In this document: positions 9,595 through 22,200 of the stretch, piece by piece | How positions within the stretch are numbered: position 1 is the stretch's first letter | How the letters are laid out: each line of letters begins with the position of its first letter | Origin: Adineta ricciae | Taxonomy: Eukaryota > Rotifera > Eurotatoria > Adinetida > Adinetidae | Direction: 5' to 3' | Assembly (NCBI GenBank): GCA_905250025.1 | Contig: CAJNOJ010000124.1 | Coordinates: forward strand, 186,001-250,000 | DNA length: 64,000 nt | Notes under the pieces: model-generated | What the model saw: only the letters and a program-made list of their open reading frames with translations | The model's database searches: none | What the model was told of the DNA's origin: nothing | Program-made: the position numbers and the translations under genes

Positions 9595-11337
9595 CTATAA
9601 TTTCCAAAACTTTGTTACGCGTGCAGCACCATTTTCCGAGACATACAGATTTAATTGTGAATCCAACGCCACACCATATGGAAGAATGAAAAAGCTACCT
9701 CCACTGCCAAATCCAGCAATCGTAATACCTGTGGTATCTCCTTTACAAAAGAGTTGAATACGCGAATTTAATGAATCAACAACATAGACGTTTTTCCACT
9801 GATCTAACGTTACACCCAGTGGTCCACTTAACTGAGTAGATGATGATCCGGAACTTCCAGCAATCCCAGCAACAATAGTACCATTCGGTGCGTTTATTCG
9901 CCACTTTGTCACTGTATGTGATCCAGTGTTAACAATGTACAAATTTTGATTAGACTCATCATAATATATACTAGTTGGATTACTTAGCTTATCTATTGTT
10001 GAGCCTACAAGTAAATTAGATAGTATAGGCTCTTGTGTAGAATGTATAAATTAACTACCTTGTCCATTGCCTCCGGCAACGATTATTCCCGTCGTCGTGC
10101 CTGGGCTCCATTTTGTTACGCGATGATTAGAGTATTCTGATGCATATACATTCGAACTCGAGTCAACCCATACCCCATACGGATTTCTCACTTGATTGAG
10201 TGTGCTTCCAGATGTACCATTGCCAGCTACTATCACGCCTGAAGATGCGCCATTTAACCAACGAATTATTCGATGATTCCCCGCATCGGCGATGTAAATT
10301 GCTTGATTTGAATCAGCATAATTAAAACGTGTACCCATTGCACTCAATTCATTCAGTCCGCTTCCCGAACTACCTCCAGCTACCAAAACTCCTGTTGCTG
10401 CACCAGGTAGATATTTTAGTGAACGAGCGTGTCCAGTATCATCGATGTATAGAGCATCGTTCGAATCGATAAATATACCGGTTGGTGAAGATAATTGATT
10501 TAGGGATGGACCTTGAGAACCATTGCCTGCATAGATAGTGCCTGTCGTATTCCAAAATATCCTCGTAACGCCTGGAAACAAAATAATAACAAACGAACTG
10601 TCACAGTTGTCGTATATAAATACATACATGGATTATTATCAGGCGTTGAATCTAATAATGACACGTGAGCGAAAGAGAAATATTCTTCATAGAATGAGGA
10701 ATAAGAAATCATAAGTATATCTTACTTGAGGATGTGACGTTTGGCTTGATCAAAACAGCGAGTAGAGTTGCTACGACTGCTGTACAAAGAATAAATGCAG
10801 TAATGATCGAACATATAATAATAGAACGGGTATATCTGGAGAGGAAATCATGATGATCGAACAGAGAAAGAATCAAACAAGTACTTACTTCTTCTTTCGA
10901 TTATTTTCTCTATTTTTATGATAATTATTTGTTACGCCCTTTCGATCGGTCCACTGCTCGGTAGCGAACAAATCTGGTGAACAGCGTTGATTTTCAACAG
11001 TGATTGTTTTAATTGATGAATTATCATCTTCGAACGTACACTCCCCCGCTTCGGATGGTGTAGAACGAACTTTACCAAAACTAACAGAGCTACTTATGAT
11101 AGTTCTTGATTGTTGCGCAATGCTTTTTGCGATTGATTTTTCTTGTCCATGACTGCGTGCAACGGAATTCTTGCCGATCGAACGATGATTATTTTTCGAT
11201 CGAATACTTGTATAAATTGTACGTGAATGCAACGTTGGTAATGACGATGACAATCGATGACGAGATATCTTGATGACTTTTGGTTGAACTTTGTGAGAAT
11301 GATCGTTGAATGGTTCTATGCGACTTCGCATTGACAT
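9595..11337 (-). CDS. Single-pass membrane protein with NHL repeats (left copy)
   Basis: Four exons in phase give 493 aa: 10889-11337, 10726-10835, 10059-10571 and 9595-10004; the last intron is 54 bp. Exon 1 encodes a basic, Ser-rich cytoplasmic region of about 150 residues. Exon 2 encodes one transmembrane helix (IIICSIITAFILCTAVVATL). The remaining exons encode an extracellular NHL-repeat beta-propeller, with repeated signatures such as GNGTSGSTLNQ, NPYGVWVDSS and NHRVTKW. NHL propellers bind proteins, RNA or lipids or act catalytically; the role here is unknown. The topology (N-in type II) is inferred from the positive N-terminus. The other copy carries an extra intron in exon 1. Confidence 0.85.
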
Positions 11338-12403
11338 TTTGACAGTATGTTCCTCAATTCGAATGAAATAAAAAGAAATGCAATGTTATTTATTATTCTA
11401 TGCGGCGTAATATAGATGTATGAGTATGTCTTTGGTTTCTTTTAATTAATAGAAAATTTTAATTTTCACAAATAAAAGAATTCGTTTTTGTTTCATTCGC
11501 TCGAGTTTCTTTCGACATAATCACGCCACCCATTTCATTTGTACTTGATGGTTTTTCTCCGAGGATGCCAAGTGAAGAATTGCGAACCTCATAAGAATCA
11601 ATATTTTTTGTTTACTCTCAATAAACAAATTTCGAAGTAAGAAAGGAATCAGAAAGTTCTGATTAATGCAATGTCAATCGTTGTAATATTATCAGTTCTA
11701 TTCAAGTTGGCAATGGACATATTCAAAAAGAGATAAGCAGATAATCTCGAGATAGAATATTTCTTCACCGGTGGGTCAGTATTGTAATTCTTTGAATGTA
11801 AATTAGCGAATAGTGAATGGAAATACAAAACGTATCATCTCACACTTTGGTAAGGTTCGAATTGAACAGAAATCGTCAGGTTTAATAAGTTTGTCAGAAA
11901 CATACATGTACTCGTAATTTACGCTGAGATGTAAAAATGAGTGTGCATGCGAGCAATAGGCAGTCAAGACTAAGGTAAATATATTCCTACTAATTCTGTT
12001 TTTTTTCGCAAATAGACACATCTGATTGAAACTACACGTAGTCACACTGCCTAGAAGGTTTAGGTGTTGTCCGCTGTCTAAGGTATAACATATAGTTGAA
12101 TTTATATCTATAGCTAAACTATCCTTGTTCACTTGGTACACTCTCAAACAACCATTTTCACATTCAAAGTACAACATACGTCTATCGAATCGACTCCGAT
12201 CGGTACGTGTAAAGAAACTTCGTATAGTGAAATCATCTTTAAGAATCGAAATATAAGTTTTCAGAAAATATAGTGTCGTGTATTGTTATTCGCAATTACA
12301 TTCATCATCGATATATTGGGTAAGTCCATTCACTACAACTACAATATTTTTGCATCAAATGTCATAATCATTAAAAGTAATTCTGATAAAAGAAACATAT
12401 TCA
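11338..12403. other. Intergenic 11338-12403
   Basis: This is over 1 kb between the NHL and scramblase genes. One minus-strand frame (11803-12177, Cys-containing) is broken by several frameshifting indels in the other copy, so it is not supported as a gene. Nothing else is recognised. Confidence 0.6.
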
Positions 12404-13495
12404 TTAGTTATTGTTGTTTGGCGCCGTTGAAAAAAGCATGAAATCCTGTGAGAATCAAGCTGATATGTAATTCAATATGAATTGTCATCGAACTTACGAT
12501 AAGAAAAACTGCACCAAGTGTGACTACTTTCATTTTCACATCGAGATCTATCGGAACTATGTAAACATAGGAAATAAACATTCTGATCTTCATTCATATA
12601 GAAGACGCTCACCTTTGAGTAAAAATGCATCAGCGCTTGAAAATGCTTCTTGTAGATGACCACGATATTGCTTATAAATAGCTCCAATTTCTGTGATTCC
12701 ATCTGTGCCAATCAACTAAAATTGACTTGCTTTAATAAAACTCGGCATTTTGTTTCATCTCTTCTTACAGTAAACTTATTTTCACAGCAGCATGTCAATA
12801 GTCCGTCGCAAATACATACTGGACCAACCAATGTAAACATAGTCGTATCATTTACATCTTTAATCTCAAATGTATGTCGCCAACAACTTCCTCTGAATAA
12901 AAATCAAACTAATAAAACTTCTTTGTTTTAACAATTTTAATATACTTTTGTGAGACAATTCCAATGACAACTCCCGGTGGTGATTCGACAGTTAATTCTT
13001 GCTTACAACATTGCGCATTGGCACACCAACAGCATCCTGAACAACATTTGAATTCACGTCTCATTAGAACAATATCTTGGTTAAGATTATTAACAATACG
13101 TAATGTAAAACGTCGTCTAGTTGTGCAACATAATCGTTGCCAAAATGATGATGCTATAAATTTCATAACAAATGCTGTAAATACATACTGATTTGTTAAG
13201 ATAATCGACCTACTTTCTATGGCTTCAAATAGTCTTTCATTTCGTTCGTTGAAAATATCGAATTTTGCTTGCGAAGGAAAACCGCATATGACTAGTATAT
13301 AGTAAAAGCACATAAAATTCATTTTCTCTGTTTAAATTATTCACTTTCAGCTATCAACGGAATTTGCTTTATTTTCAAAGTATCGATTGTTCGTAAAGCA
13401 TCAAGTCCAACTGTATGACTATACGTTGGTGGTAATAAAGGAAGCATTTGATTTTCATCAACGGGATGTTTGTCTTCATTTACTTTGTCAGCCAT
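12404..13495 (-). CDS. PLSCR-like: Phospholipid scramblase (left copy)
   Basis: Seven exons join in phase to give 254 aa: 13345-13495, 13214-13291, 12946-13153, 12769-12892, 12613-12715, 12498-12556 and 12404-12445. Introns are about 50-60 bp. The order of conserved blocks is that of scramblases: GLDALRTIDTLKIKQ, FDIFNERNERLFEA, FTLRIVNNLNQ, a Cys-rich stretch, VESPPGVVIG, WRHTFEIKD, GTDGITEIGAIYKQYRG, SADAFLLK and DLDVKMKVVTLGAVFLI. The C-terminal block holds the calcium-site aspartates and the membrane insertion helix. By family knowledge the protein moves phospholipids between leaflets in response to calcium. The Pro-rich N-terminal arm of vertebrate PLSCR1 is short here. No single long frame shows this gene; it appears only after splicing. 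Confidence 0.9.
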
Positions 13496-13788
13496 TTGTT
13501 TTGTCAATGAATATAGAAACACGCGGCTTATAAATATCCTGACGAGAAATATTACTCGTTTGTTCTATTCCTGCCGAGTTCCACGGCGAGAAAAAATAAG
13601 AGGAGAGTGTTTATGTTACAGAAGAAAGGAGAAAAAGAGCGCTTATAGCGTTGAATATTTAGAGAAAAGGAAAAAGAAAATACATTTTAACGCAATACAA
13701 GAACATGCACTGTTATTCATTGTAACAAATCAATCTAAACAAACAAAGTGATGCATTTAAAAAGTATTTTTCATCTTCGATGTATAAT
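13496..13788. other. Intergenic 13496-13788
   Basis: This is a short spacer between the scramblase start and the TPR gene stop. No feature is seen. Confidence 0.6.
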
Positions 13789-15066
13789 TTAATTTGTTGT
13801 CAAGCGATCTTCACTATTCAATATTGATAACGCTTTCTGCCGGAAGGAAAGTGCTTGTGATTCATCGCCCATGTGTAGATATACTAAGCGTATGTTGTTG
13901 TAGCAAAAAGCTAAATCTGGATGATTTTTCGGAAGATTTTGCTGACATATTTCCAGATCTTTCTCGAAAAATAATAGAGCTTGCGAATGTTCACCCATAG
14001 CATGATACACCGAGCCAATATTGTTGTACGAAGTAGCTAAGTTCGGGTGGTTAGCTGGAAGAGATTTTTCACAAATACTCACAGCTTTCGTGTAGAAGGA
14101 AAGAGCTTGAGAGTAGTTTTTCGTGCTTTGATGCACTGAAGCTATGTTGTTGTAACAAGTAGCCAAACTGTGTTGATTCGTAGGGTTCATATTTTCTTGA
14201 ATATCGAGAGCTTTTTCGAGATAGGAGAGCGCTTTAGAGTACTCCGCTGTCTGGTCGTAGGCCAAACCGATATTGTTGTACGACATGGCTAAATCAGGAT
14301 GATTTGAAGGAAGAGTTTTCTGTTGAATGAGAAGAGCTTTCTCATAGAATGCAAGCGCTTCAGCATTTCGATTCATATTAGCGTAAACTAAACCCATGTT
14401 ATTGTAGGAGATGGCGATATCGGGATGATCTTCAGGAAGAGCTTGTCGACGAATATTAAGAGCTTTTTCATAGAAGAAGAGCGCTTGTGAGTAGTTTCCC
14501 ATATTTTTGTGCACCACACCGACATTATTGTATGAAGTAGCTAGATTCAGACGACTCTCGGGTAGATTGGCTTCGAAAATAGTCAAAGTCTTTTCATAAC
14601 AGGAAAGTGCTCGAGAATGATCATTTATATCACTATACACGGAAGCAAGATTATTGTAGGAGACAGCTACGTCGAGATGATCTGAACGAAAACAGACGAG
14701 AGCTGCTTCAAGAGCTTTTTCAAGATGCACGAGTGCTTGAGTATACTCTCCTGTATTTTTATAGAGTAATCCAATATTGCTCCACAGGCAGACCAAGTTT
14801 GGATGATGATGATAATCAGGCAGATTTTCTTGATAAAGCAAAAGCGCTTTTTCGTAATACATGAGCGCCTGTGCATAATGACCCATAAGATCGTCTACCG
14901 AAGCGAGATTATTGTAACTAACGGCTAGATCAAAACGATCGACATAAGGGAGTTTTTGTTTAATGTCAAGGGCTTTTTCGAACAAGGAACGTGCTTGGGA
15001 ATACGAGCCCATGTTCTTGTGTACCGAAGCAATGTTGTTGTAAGAAACAGCTACGTCGAGATGACA
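13789..15066 (-). CDS. TPR-rich C-terminal part of an ART-TPR protein, cut by assembly gap (left copy)
   Basis: This is an uninterrupted minus-strand frame of tandem 42-residue tetratricopeptide repeats of the kinesin-light-chain/nephrocystin type, with the pattern SYNNIGxVYxxMGxYSQAL and EKALxIxQKxLPxxHP. It reaches the single N at 15067, where the sequence changes abruptly to an unrelated receptor gene. The complete version is at 35255-38989; this piece matches its last third. The gene is not truncated biologically as far as can be seen: the break coincides with the assembly junction. Confidence 0.85.
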   Translation of the reverse strand, partial: CHLDVAVSYNNIASVHKNMGSYSQARSLFEKALDIKQKLPYVDRFDLAVSYNNLASVDDLMGHYAQALMYYEKALLLYQENLPDYHHHPNLVCLWSNIGLLYKNTGEYTQALVHLEKALEAALVCFRSDHLDVAVSYNNLASVYSDINDHSRALSCYEKTLTIFEANLPESRLNLATSYNNVGVVHKNMGNYSQALFFYEKALNIRRQALPEDHPDIAISYNNMGLVYANMNRNAEALAFYEKALLIQQKTLPSNHPDLAMSYNNIGLAYDQTAEYSKALSYLEKALDIQENMNPTNQHSLATCYNNIASVHQSTKNYSQALSFYTKAVSICEKSLPANHPNLATSYNNIGSVYHAMGEHSQALLFFEKDLEICQQNLPKNHPDLAFCYNNIRLVYLHMGDESQALSFRQKALSILNSEDRLTTN

Positions 15067-15067
15067 N
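15067..15067. other. Assembly junction (single N) between diverged copies
   Basis: The sequence matching 36532 in the other copy stops exactly at this N. On the far side a glutamate receptor gene starts in mid-exon. The block to its left (1-15066) reappears at 20735-36532. Confidence 0.95.
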
Positions 15068-15474
15068 TTTATTGTAATTTAACATTAGTCGGCAAAGATT
15101 TCAATACGAACGCATTCGGAATTGTTTTTCAGAAAAATTGGCAGTACAAAAATATATTCGACAAAGCGGTTTTATTATTAAGAGAATCCGGGGATATTGA
15201 CGAATTAAAACGAAAATGGTTTAAAACAACCGTTTGTTCAGAAACGGTGCAAACAACGTCTCAAGCAATGACCATCGAATCCATGGCGGGCTTATTTGTT
15301 ACATTCATAATCATCAGTCTACTCGCGATTATTGTATGTTTATGGAAACATAGATCATGTCTCAATTTAGCATATGTCAAAAAGTTTTTTCTGAAACGAA
15401 ATATGTACAAAGAGAAGCATTCAACAGAAATTTTCCGTACGAATCCAACGACTGTAGAAAAGTCCTTATTTTGA
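15068..15474 (+). CDS. Ionotropic glutamate receptor, C-terminal fragment
   Basis: The open frame comes out of the assembly junction and ends at TGA 15472-15474. It encodes the end of the S2 ligand-binding lobe (FGIVFQKNW, LLRESGDIDELKRKWF), the last membrane helix M4 (MAGLFVTFIIISLLAIIVCLW) and a short cytoplasmic tail. It is a different paralogue from the receptors at 59074-60236 and 62510-64000, which share the same layout (YCNLTLVG, QKNWxYxxxxD). The 5' part is missing only because of the junction; the rest should lie in the sister contig left of this window. Confidence 0.85.
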
Positions 15475-16008
15475 ATATCGATGGCCTGCCATGCTCGATG
15501 TAACTTGAAAAGCGAATGTAATTCTTTTTGTAAATAAATGACATTGACTGTGTGTTCAATATTAGATCGAGTGCTGTTAGAGTTATGCAAGTAGTAAATC
15601 AAGTTTAATTATCTTCCCTGCAACATCTGCACGAGACACCTGTCTGTGCAAGTCATGTAGTGCATTTCGAGGATACATAAGACACATCACTGGTTTTGAA
15701 AGATTAAACTCGACAGTATTTATTCGAATTAATCCTTGAGCGCGTAGTAGTAGTTCAGACTTTTCGACGCAGAAAGAATTACTTGATCGATATGCTATTT
15801 CTTTTCGTGAAATCATTTATATAGAATTCAGAGAGTTTCCTATTTTGTTCAAACGACCTGTGACATATAAATGAATATATGCTCATTATTCCAGTTCATT
15901 TAACTCGTGTTTTTTTTTGTCTTTAAATAGAAGCGGATTTAGAGCATTTCAGATCTTATTCGTTCTGAAAAAACTTAAAATAGGTTGTAGATTATCGAGT
16001 GCTTTGTC
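15475..16008. other. Intergenic 15475-16008
   Basis: This lies between the receptor 3' end and the GPCR start. Minus-strand frames here are antisense or chance. No feature is recognised. Confidence 0.6.
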
Positions 16009-17018
16009 ATGTCATTAGCGTATCTAAGTCAACAAACAACTATCTATGTAGGACTGTTTCTCATTGTTACGGGTGTCATAGGAAACAGTTTAAATGTCTT
16101 CGTGTTTTCAACTGTTCGTTTGTATCGAAGAAATCCTTGTACGTTTTATTTCCTAATCCGTTCGATTGACAACATTGGTTTCATTCTGGTTAATCTGACC
16201 GTACGGATTATTAGTGTTGGCTATGGATATGATCTGACTCGTACGTCTGTTGTTTGGTGTAAAATTCGACAATATATCCTGCTTATTCTTGGTTTAATTT
16301 CATTTATGTTATCGTGCTTAGCTGTCATCGATCAATTCCTCGCAACGTCAAGAAATGCTAATTTACGTCGTGTGAGCAACATATCGTGGGCACACCGAAT
16401 TGTATGTCTAGTGCTGATTTTCTGTTGTTTGTATGGAATACCTGCTCTTATATTCGTTGATATTTCACCGAGTCTCAAACTCTGCATGATTGCCAACGCT
16501 AACTACGCAATTTATATTTCAATACATGTTCTCAGTTTTACTTGCATTATTCCAGTGTTGGTAACGGTTATTTTTGGATATTTGACATATCGTTCCATCC
16601 ATTCGACACGAGCCCTTGTAGAGCAGCAAGTTGATCGACAGTTAGTGCGTATGGTCTTCTCTGAAGTTGCAATTATCGTTGTATCCATTACTCCATATGG
16701 CGTCAACACAGTTTATAGTTTAATCACAAGTCGTATGGCAAAGGACACAAATCAGTTGTCTATAGAATCATTCGTCTCGACAATTACCAGTTTGTTATGC
16801 TATTTTTATTACACAGTATGTTGAAATATCTCCGCATGTTTACATAGTTGTCTCTGATTGTTATTTTTTAGGGAAGTTGCTATTTGTTTTTGCTTTCATC
16901 AAGTCGGTTTCGTCAAGCAGTCCAAAATCGAGTCTTGTTCTGGAAAAAAGACAGAATAATATATCCATCCAGAGCTCTTGTTACTATGAAAAAGGTCACA
17001 TTGACGATGGAGAGGTGA
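16009..17018 (+). CDS. Rhodopsin-type G-protein-coupled receptor, divergent (bdelloid-type)
   Basis: Exon 1 is 16009-16815; a 56-bp intron follows; exon 2 is 16872-17018; 317 aa in total. Seven hydrophobic helices are visible. Helix 1 has the GNSLNV motif (GVIGNSLNVFVF). Helix 3 starts after WCKIRQY and ends with the unusual AVIDQFLATS where DRY is expected. Helix 7 and its tail read YYTGSCYLFLLSSSRFRQ in place of a classical NPxxY. By analogy with FMRFamide-like receptors of protostomes it is probably a peptide or small-molecule receptor at the plasma membrane; the ligand cannot be predicted. The C-terminal tail is short and basic. Bdelloids carry many such receptors. Confidence 0.8.
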
Positions 17019-17653
17019 ACCGGTTACTCGACATTTCATTTATTTTTTCTTTGTTATATCTGTTGTAGAATTACATGTTTCAAAATGCGTTTTTCTTTCT
17101 AATTCATACGTTTTGCGTCAGAGCTTGGTCTAATAACTTTTTAATAGATTTCAGTAATTACAAGCCCTGATGAATTTGTTGCCATTTCAGTTCGATGTAT
17201 GTTGTTGAAGAATATGACGTAAAATATTATCTATGTCAACATTCACGACGAAAGTGCTTCGAATGTATACAAGAAAGCGGCCGAAAAGAGAATTAATTTA
17301 AAAAAAAGAATAGTATCTATGACATATTTTTATATTAATAACTTTCTCGAGTATTCTCTTCCGTACATAATAGATTTTCTTAGCCATCATTTCCAGTTGC
17401 TAAACATATTTACATTCACGGGAGTATATGCGTATTCTGCACTGATTTGTTTATCATTTCTAAAACAACATCAAAAGATCATTCATTTCACGTGAAGCGT
17501 TCTCGAATAAAATATGGACGAGCTGTATATTTAAGAATCTGAGCCGCTTCGAGTGTGTTGAGCTAGGACATCAACATTTTTCTAGTTTTGGAAAAATTTA
17601 AAATATTTGTTGTTTTTTAAAACTATACAAAACAACTAAACTATCCACCTAGA
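17019..17653. other. Intergenic 17019-17653
   Basis: AT-rich spacer between the GPCR and the mucin-like gene; no open frame or RNA gene is recognised. Confidence 0.6.
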
Positions 17654-19023
17654 ATGATGAATCTTCTAAAGCTGCTTTGGATAATAACTAGCATTGTTTC
17701 GGGTTCCTCGATTTTTATTGGGTCAATATCTAACACAACATTCACAGCATCGAACATAATTGAAACATTGTACAACTTAACTTGTCAACAATGTACGTGT
17801 GAAGCTTTGAATATATCGGTCGTTGGATGGAATTATTTTACCTTAAATAACACTTGTCAATTGATTGGTAATTACACAGTAAATGATCCTGGACTTATAA
17901 CTTCGACACATTCCATATTTTTCTTCCGACAAATTCCGTATGAACCGACTTCGACTACAAGTAAATACAGTAGTATTCAACTTAGCGTAATATTTTTAAT
18001 TATTTGAGCTCAGTTCGCATTAGCTTCTTCCTTTTCATTCCCTTTTATTGTAACACTCTTCTCATCTATGATTGAAGATTTACTGATAGGAAATTTATTT
18101 CGTTCTGTTGTAGCCTCATCGACGACATCCACATCAACTTCCACGTCCAGCTCTACCTCAACGTCATCCACGTCAACCTCAACCTCGACTTCCACCTCAA
18201 CAACGTCCACATCAACCTCCACGTCCAGCTCTACCTCAACAACATCCACGTCAACCTCAACCTCGACATCCACTTCAACAACGTCCACGTCGACTTCCAC
18301 GTCCAGCTCTACCTCAACGTCATCCACGTCGACCTCAACCTCGACATCCACTTCAACAACATCCACATCAACTTCCACGTCCAGCTCTACCTCAACATCA
18401 ACCACGTCAACTTCAACCTCAACCTCTACTTCTTCTTCGACAACTTCGACAACAACATGTGAGTTTCAAGAAAGACTGATTTTCATCTTAATTTGAATCG
18501 ATCCGATATTTAAATATTTTGAATAGCGCCGTCATGTTCAATTCCATCTACAACAGGACAGATTTTCAGTTTTAATTCTGGTTCCGCTGGACTACAAAGT
18601 TACACGTTCAACACATATACATTTGTTGCTAGTAATTCTTTCGCCACCTTAACTTTTGTTATAAAAGGCGAAAGAGATGGTCAACACAAATATTGGTTAC
18701 TAGATGACATATCAGTGACCTATGTGAGTACGGGCACTAATGTATTAGCGAATGGTGGTTTTGAAACGGGGAATCTATCCAATTGGACACAGTTCTGTGC
18801 GACAAATACTAATTGTCAAGGATCGAACGATCGATATGGCCAAATTACAGGATCGAGCTGCCGTACAGGATCATTTTGTTACGTTGACAAATGCGAGAAT
18901 TACGATTATCTGGTTCAATCATTTCCCACTGTCAGTGGAGGACAGTATATTATAAATTTCTATTTGAAACTTAACAATAACGGTGGTACAGATCGATATG
19001 TCTACGTATTGTTGAACACTTGA
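17654..19023 (+). CDS. Secreted mucin-like protein: PAN-like domain, Ser/Thr linker, carbohydrate-binding-like domain
   Basis: Exons 17654-17960, 18114-18458 and 18527-19023 join in phase to 382 aa. A signal peptide (LLKLLWIITSIVSGSS) precedes a Cys-containing domain with CQQCTCEALN and GWNYFTLNNTCQL, a PAN/apple-like pattern. Exon 2 is almost purely Ser/Thr (TSTSTSS repeats), a likely O-glycosylated stalk. Exon 3 encodes two linked beta-sandwich segments (KYWLLDDISV, then LANGGFETGNLSNWTQF with paired cysteines). This resembles carbohydrate-binding modules frequent in bdelloid secreted proteins. The product probably acts at the cell surface or in secreted mucus. Function is inferred only from domain style. 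Confidence 0.75.
18114..18446 (+). repeat. Ser/Thr-coding microsatellite-like tract
   Basis: This is a degenerate array built on TC(N)AC(N) codons, encoding alternating Ser and Thr. Larger period blocks recur (for example CACGTCCAGCTCTACCTCAA several times). Because of codon periodicity, the antisense strand is also open; that frame is a by-product. Confidence 0.8.
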
Positions 19024-19287
19024 ACAAACTATGTCTTTTGAGTAATAATGTCTCGTTTTCAATTCTACTTTTCATTTGTCTAATAAAAACCATTTTTCTT
19101 CGTCTTCATTAATAAAATGAGTTCGCGGCGTTTACTATAGTTCTGAATATTGGAAGTGATGATGTGTAATAAAAATAAATACACGTGCTTTTTCTTCATC
19201 AAGACTCATGTCATTGATAAGTCATTCTTTTCATATATCTGTAATCAACCGTTGTAGGTAGATAGTCATTTGCTGTCTTTGTCTACC

Positions 19288-22200
19288 ATGTACATCATCG
19301 GTGTTGATGTAGGTGGAACAAATACAGGTAAAACTTTGTTGTACTTTGATGAAATTTGTATTTTCGGAATTTTTGTCTATCAGATGCGGTTCTCATACGA
19401 ATCGAGTCGGGAATTTGTGAGTGAATGCGGTATATTTTGTTTGCGTTGTTAAACCTTTCTTTCTTACACATTAATATAGCGCCAGTAGTCGTAGCCACGA
19501 ATAAAACAACGACGACTGCCGATGTATTTTCTGGCATGCTTCATTCTGTTCGACAAGTCGTTCAAGATGTTGAAGTAACTGCGGTGATGGCTGGCACGAC
19601 TCACTTCATCAATGCTCTTATTCAACGACGAAATCTTGCAAAAGTATGCATCTTGCGTCTCTGTGGACCAGCTACGCATTCCCTTCGGCCGATGTCCAAC
19701 TGGCCAGATGATTTGAGGCAACAGGTAAAACACGATACATATTCAGTTTTTCTCCGAGACAAAAGATATCACATAGGTTGATGGTATAACAGCACTCGTT
19801 TCTGGTGGATATTTCTATGATGGATCGCCCATTGCCTCTTTGGATGAAGAGGAGATTCGTGGGATTGTTCGACAAGCTCTTGCAATGAATATTCAGTCGT
19901 TTTGTGTTTGTGGTGTGTTTTCTCCATGTCGATCCGATCAAGAGAAACGTGTTGCGGAAATCATCCGTGAAGAATCGCCGGATGTGTACATTACAGTTTC
20001 GCACGAAATCGCTGGTCTCGGTTTGATTGAACGCGAAAATGTATCGATCCTCAATGCGTGTCTTCGTCCATTAGCACTTCGTACAATGAAAGCATTAAAA
20101 CAGGCACTCCCAAATGGTTTGCCATTATTTCTCACCCAAAATAACGGCACTCTATTATCATTGGAACAGTGCGCTCGTTTACCTGTTTTCACTTTTGCAA
20201 GTGGATGAACGAGTGCGATGATTGGTGCAGCACACCTAACAGGTATACAGAATGGCATTGTTATTGATATAGGAGGCACATCAACGGATATCGGAGTAAT
20301 TATTAATGGTCGCCCAAGACAAACACACGCAGTTAGTTTCATATTCAGTGTTCATTTCGTATTTAAACTGATTTTCGTTTTTTTCGTCATCAGAAAGTTT
20401 ATCTAGTCGACGAAATTCGTGTAAATGTGAGCATGCCTGACGTAGTTTCGTTACCCTTGGGAGGTGGTACAGTCATCCATATTGATGAAGATAACGATAC
20501 GATTTGTGTTGGACCTGATAGTGTAGGATATGAATTACATACAAAAGGATTGGCTTTTGGCGGTCAAACGATGACTACTGCTGACATAGCGCTAGCCGCT
20601 GGATTGATTACGAAAGTGAGTTCATTCGTCTCCTTCGATATAAATACTATGAAGTTTAATTATAGATAGGCCATTCAACTGTAGAAATACCAGCATCAGT
20701 AATTCAAAAAGTACTTGATCACATCAAAAGTACAATCAATCGAGGAATTGACCGAATGAAAACGAATCAAGAACCAGTACCTGTCATTCTTTGCGGCGGA
20801 GGATCAATCCTTATTGATATCAAAGAATCATTTGCTGACGTCACAGAGGTATCGGTTTTACTCTGCTTTTCGTTTTCAAGACCTTCTAAATAGCATCTAT
20901 TCTGCTTTAGATTATTCGTCCACCTCATTTTGCAGTGTGTAACGCTGTCGGCGCTGCTCTCTGTTCAGTGAGTGGTACCATTGAGTCAATTGTCGATCTT
21001 TTACCTTCGTCCATGGATGGAGGATTTCAACGTAAATTTGAACTTGATCGATTGACGCAGGCTGTTCAACAACAATGTGTACAGAATGGTGCGCGTCCAA
21101 ATACAATTCGATTAGTCGATATAGAACAAGTTCCTTTGACATATTATCCAGGTGGATACAAACATCGAGTTCTGCTTAATGCTATTGGCGAGCTCGATCT
21201 GATGAAATTAAAAGAGCAACATCAAGAAACTACAGAGCATTTTTCGTTAACAGATATGTCACAAGATTTACCGAAAACCCGCCAGTCACTGAAGTATGCA
21301 GTGATAGCAAATAAACAACCGAGATTTGATGAAGACGGTGCATGGATCATTGATTCGACTGATATCGAGTACATTGCGTATGGTGTCGGCATATTAGGTT
21401 GCGGTGGTGGTGGCGAATCATATCATACGAAATTATCGTGTTTAGAAATGTTAAAGACGACTAATGGTAAGATGCGTGTCATACCGCCAGCTGTACTTCA
21501 TCCATCGTCTGATTTGGCAGCCGTTATTGGCTTTATGGGTGCACCAACAGTCTCACACGAACAGTTGCCGAGTGGTAATGAATGTTTATTGGCTATCGAT
21601 ACTATTGAAAAGTACCTTTCGAAGAAAATAACAGCTGTATTTAGCGCCGAGATGGGCGGCGCAAACGGCCTCCGGAATTTATTAGTTGGAGCGGTAAAAA
21701 ATATACCCTGTGTCGATTGTGACAATATGGGACGTGCATTTCCAAGACTTGATCAGAAACTACCATTTATTCTTGGCCAGAGCGTCACACCTGCGTGCAT
21801 GTGTGATGTTCGTGGACGGACAGTCTTATATACAGAAGAGATGATTAAAGACGCGCATGAATTGGAGGATGTTTTAAGAAAAGAATGCATTAAGATGGGC
21901 CTAAGAGGAGGATTATGTATGCCACCCTTAACTGGCGAACAAGTTCAGAAATATTCAATACACAATAGTCTGTCTCGTGCATGGTTCTTGGGTAAGTTCG
22001 TGATTACTTAATTACCGTATAAAAATGAATAAAACTAGGTCGAGCAAAGTTCAGTCACCAAAGAGACGTGATCAGAGCAGTGGTAAGAGCAGGCAATGGT
22101 CGTATTCTAATATCGGATGGTAAAGTAACAAATGTCGAACGATACACTAGCTCTGGCTTTGCTCGAGGCCATGTTGAGATCGAAACGACTGCAGGAAAAC

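Noticed and set aside
11803-12177. Minus-strand 124-codon Cys-containing frame
   Set aside because: The other copy (about 33240-33590) carries several frameshifting indels and stops in it, so coding constraint is absent.
14956-15474. Plus-strand open frame crossing the N at 15067
   Set aside because: It joins antisense TPR sequence to a glutamate receptor exon through an undetermined base; only the part after the N is real.
18010-18405. Minus-strand Val/Asp/Glu repeat frame
   Set aside because: Antisense of the Ser/Thr stalk exon; length follows from the repeat.
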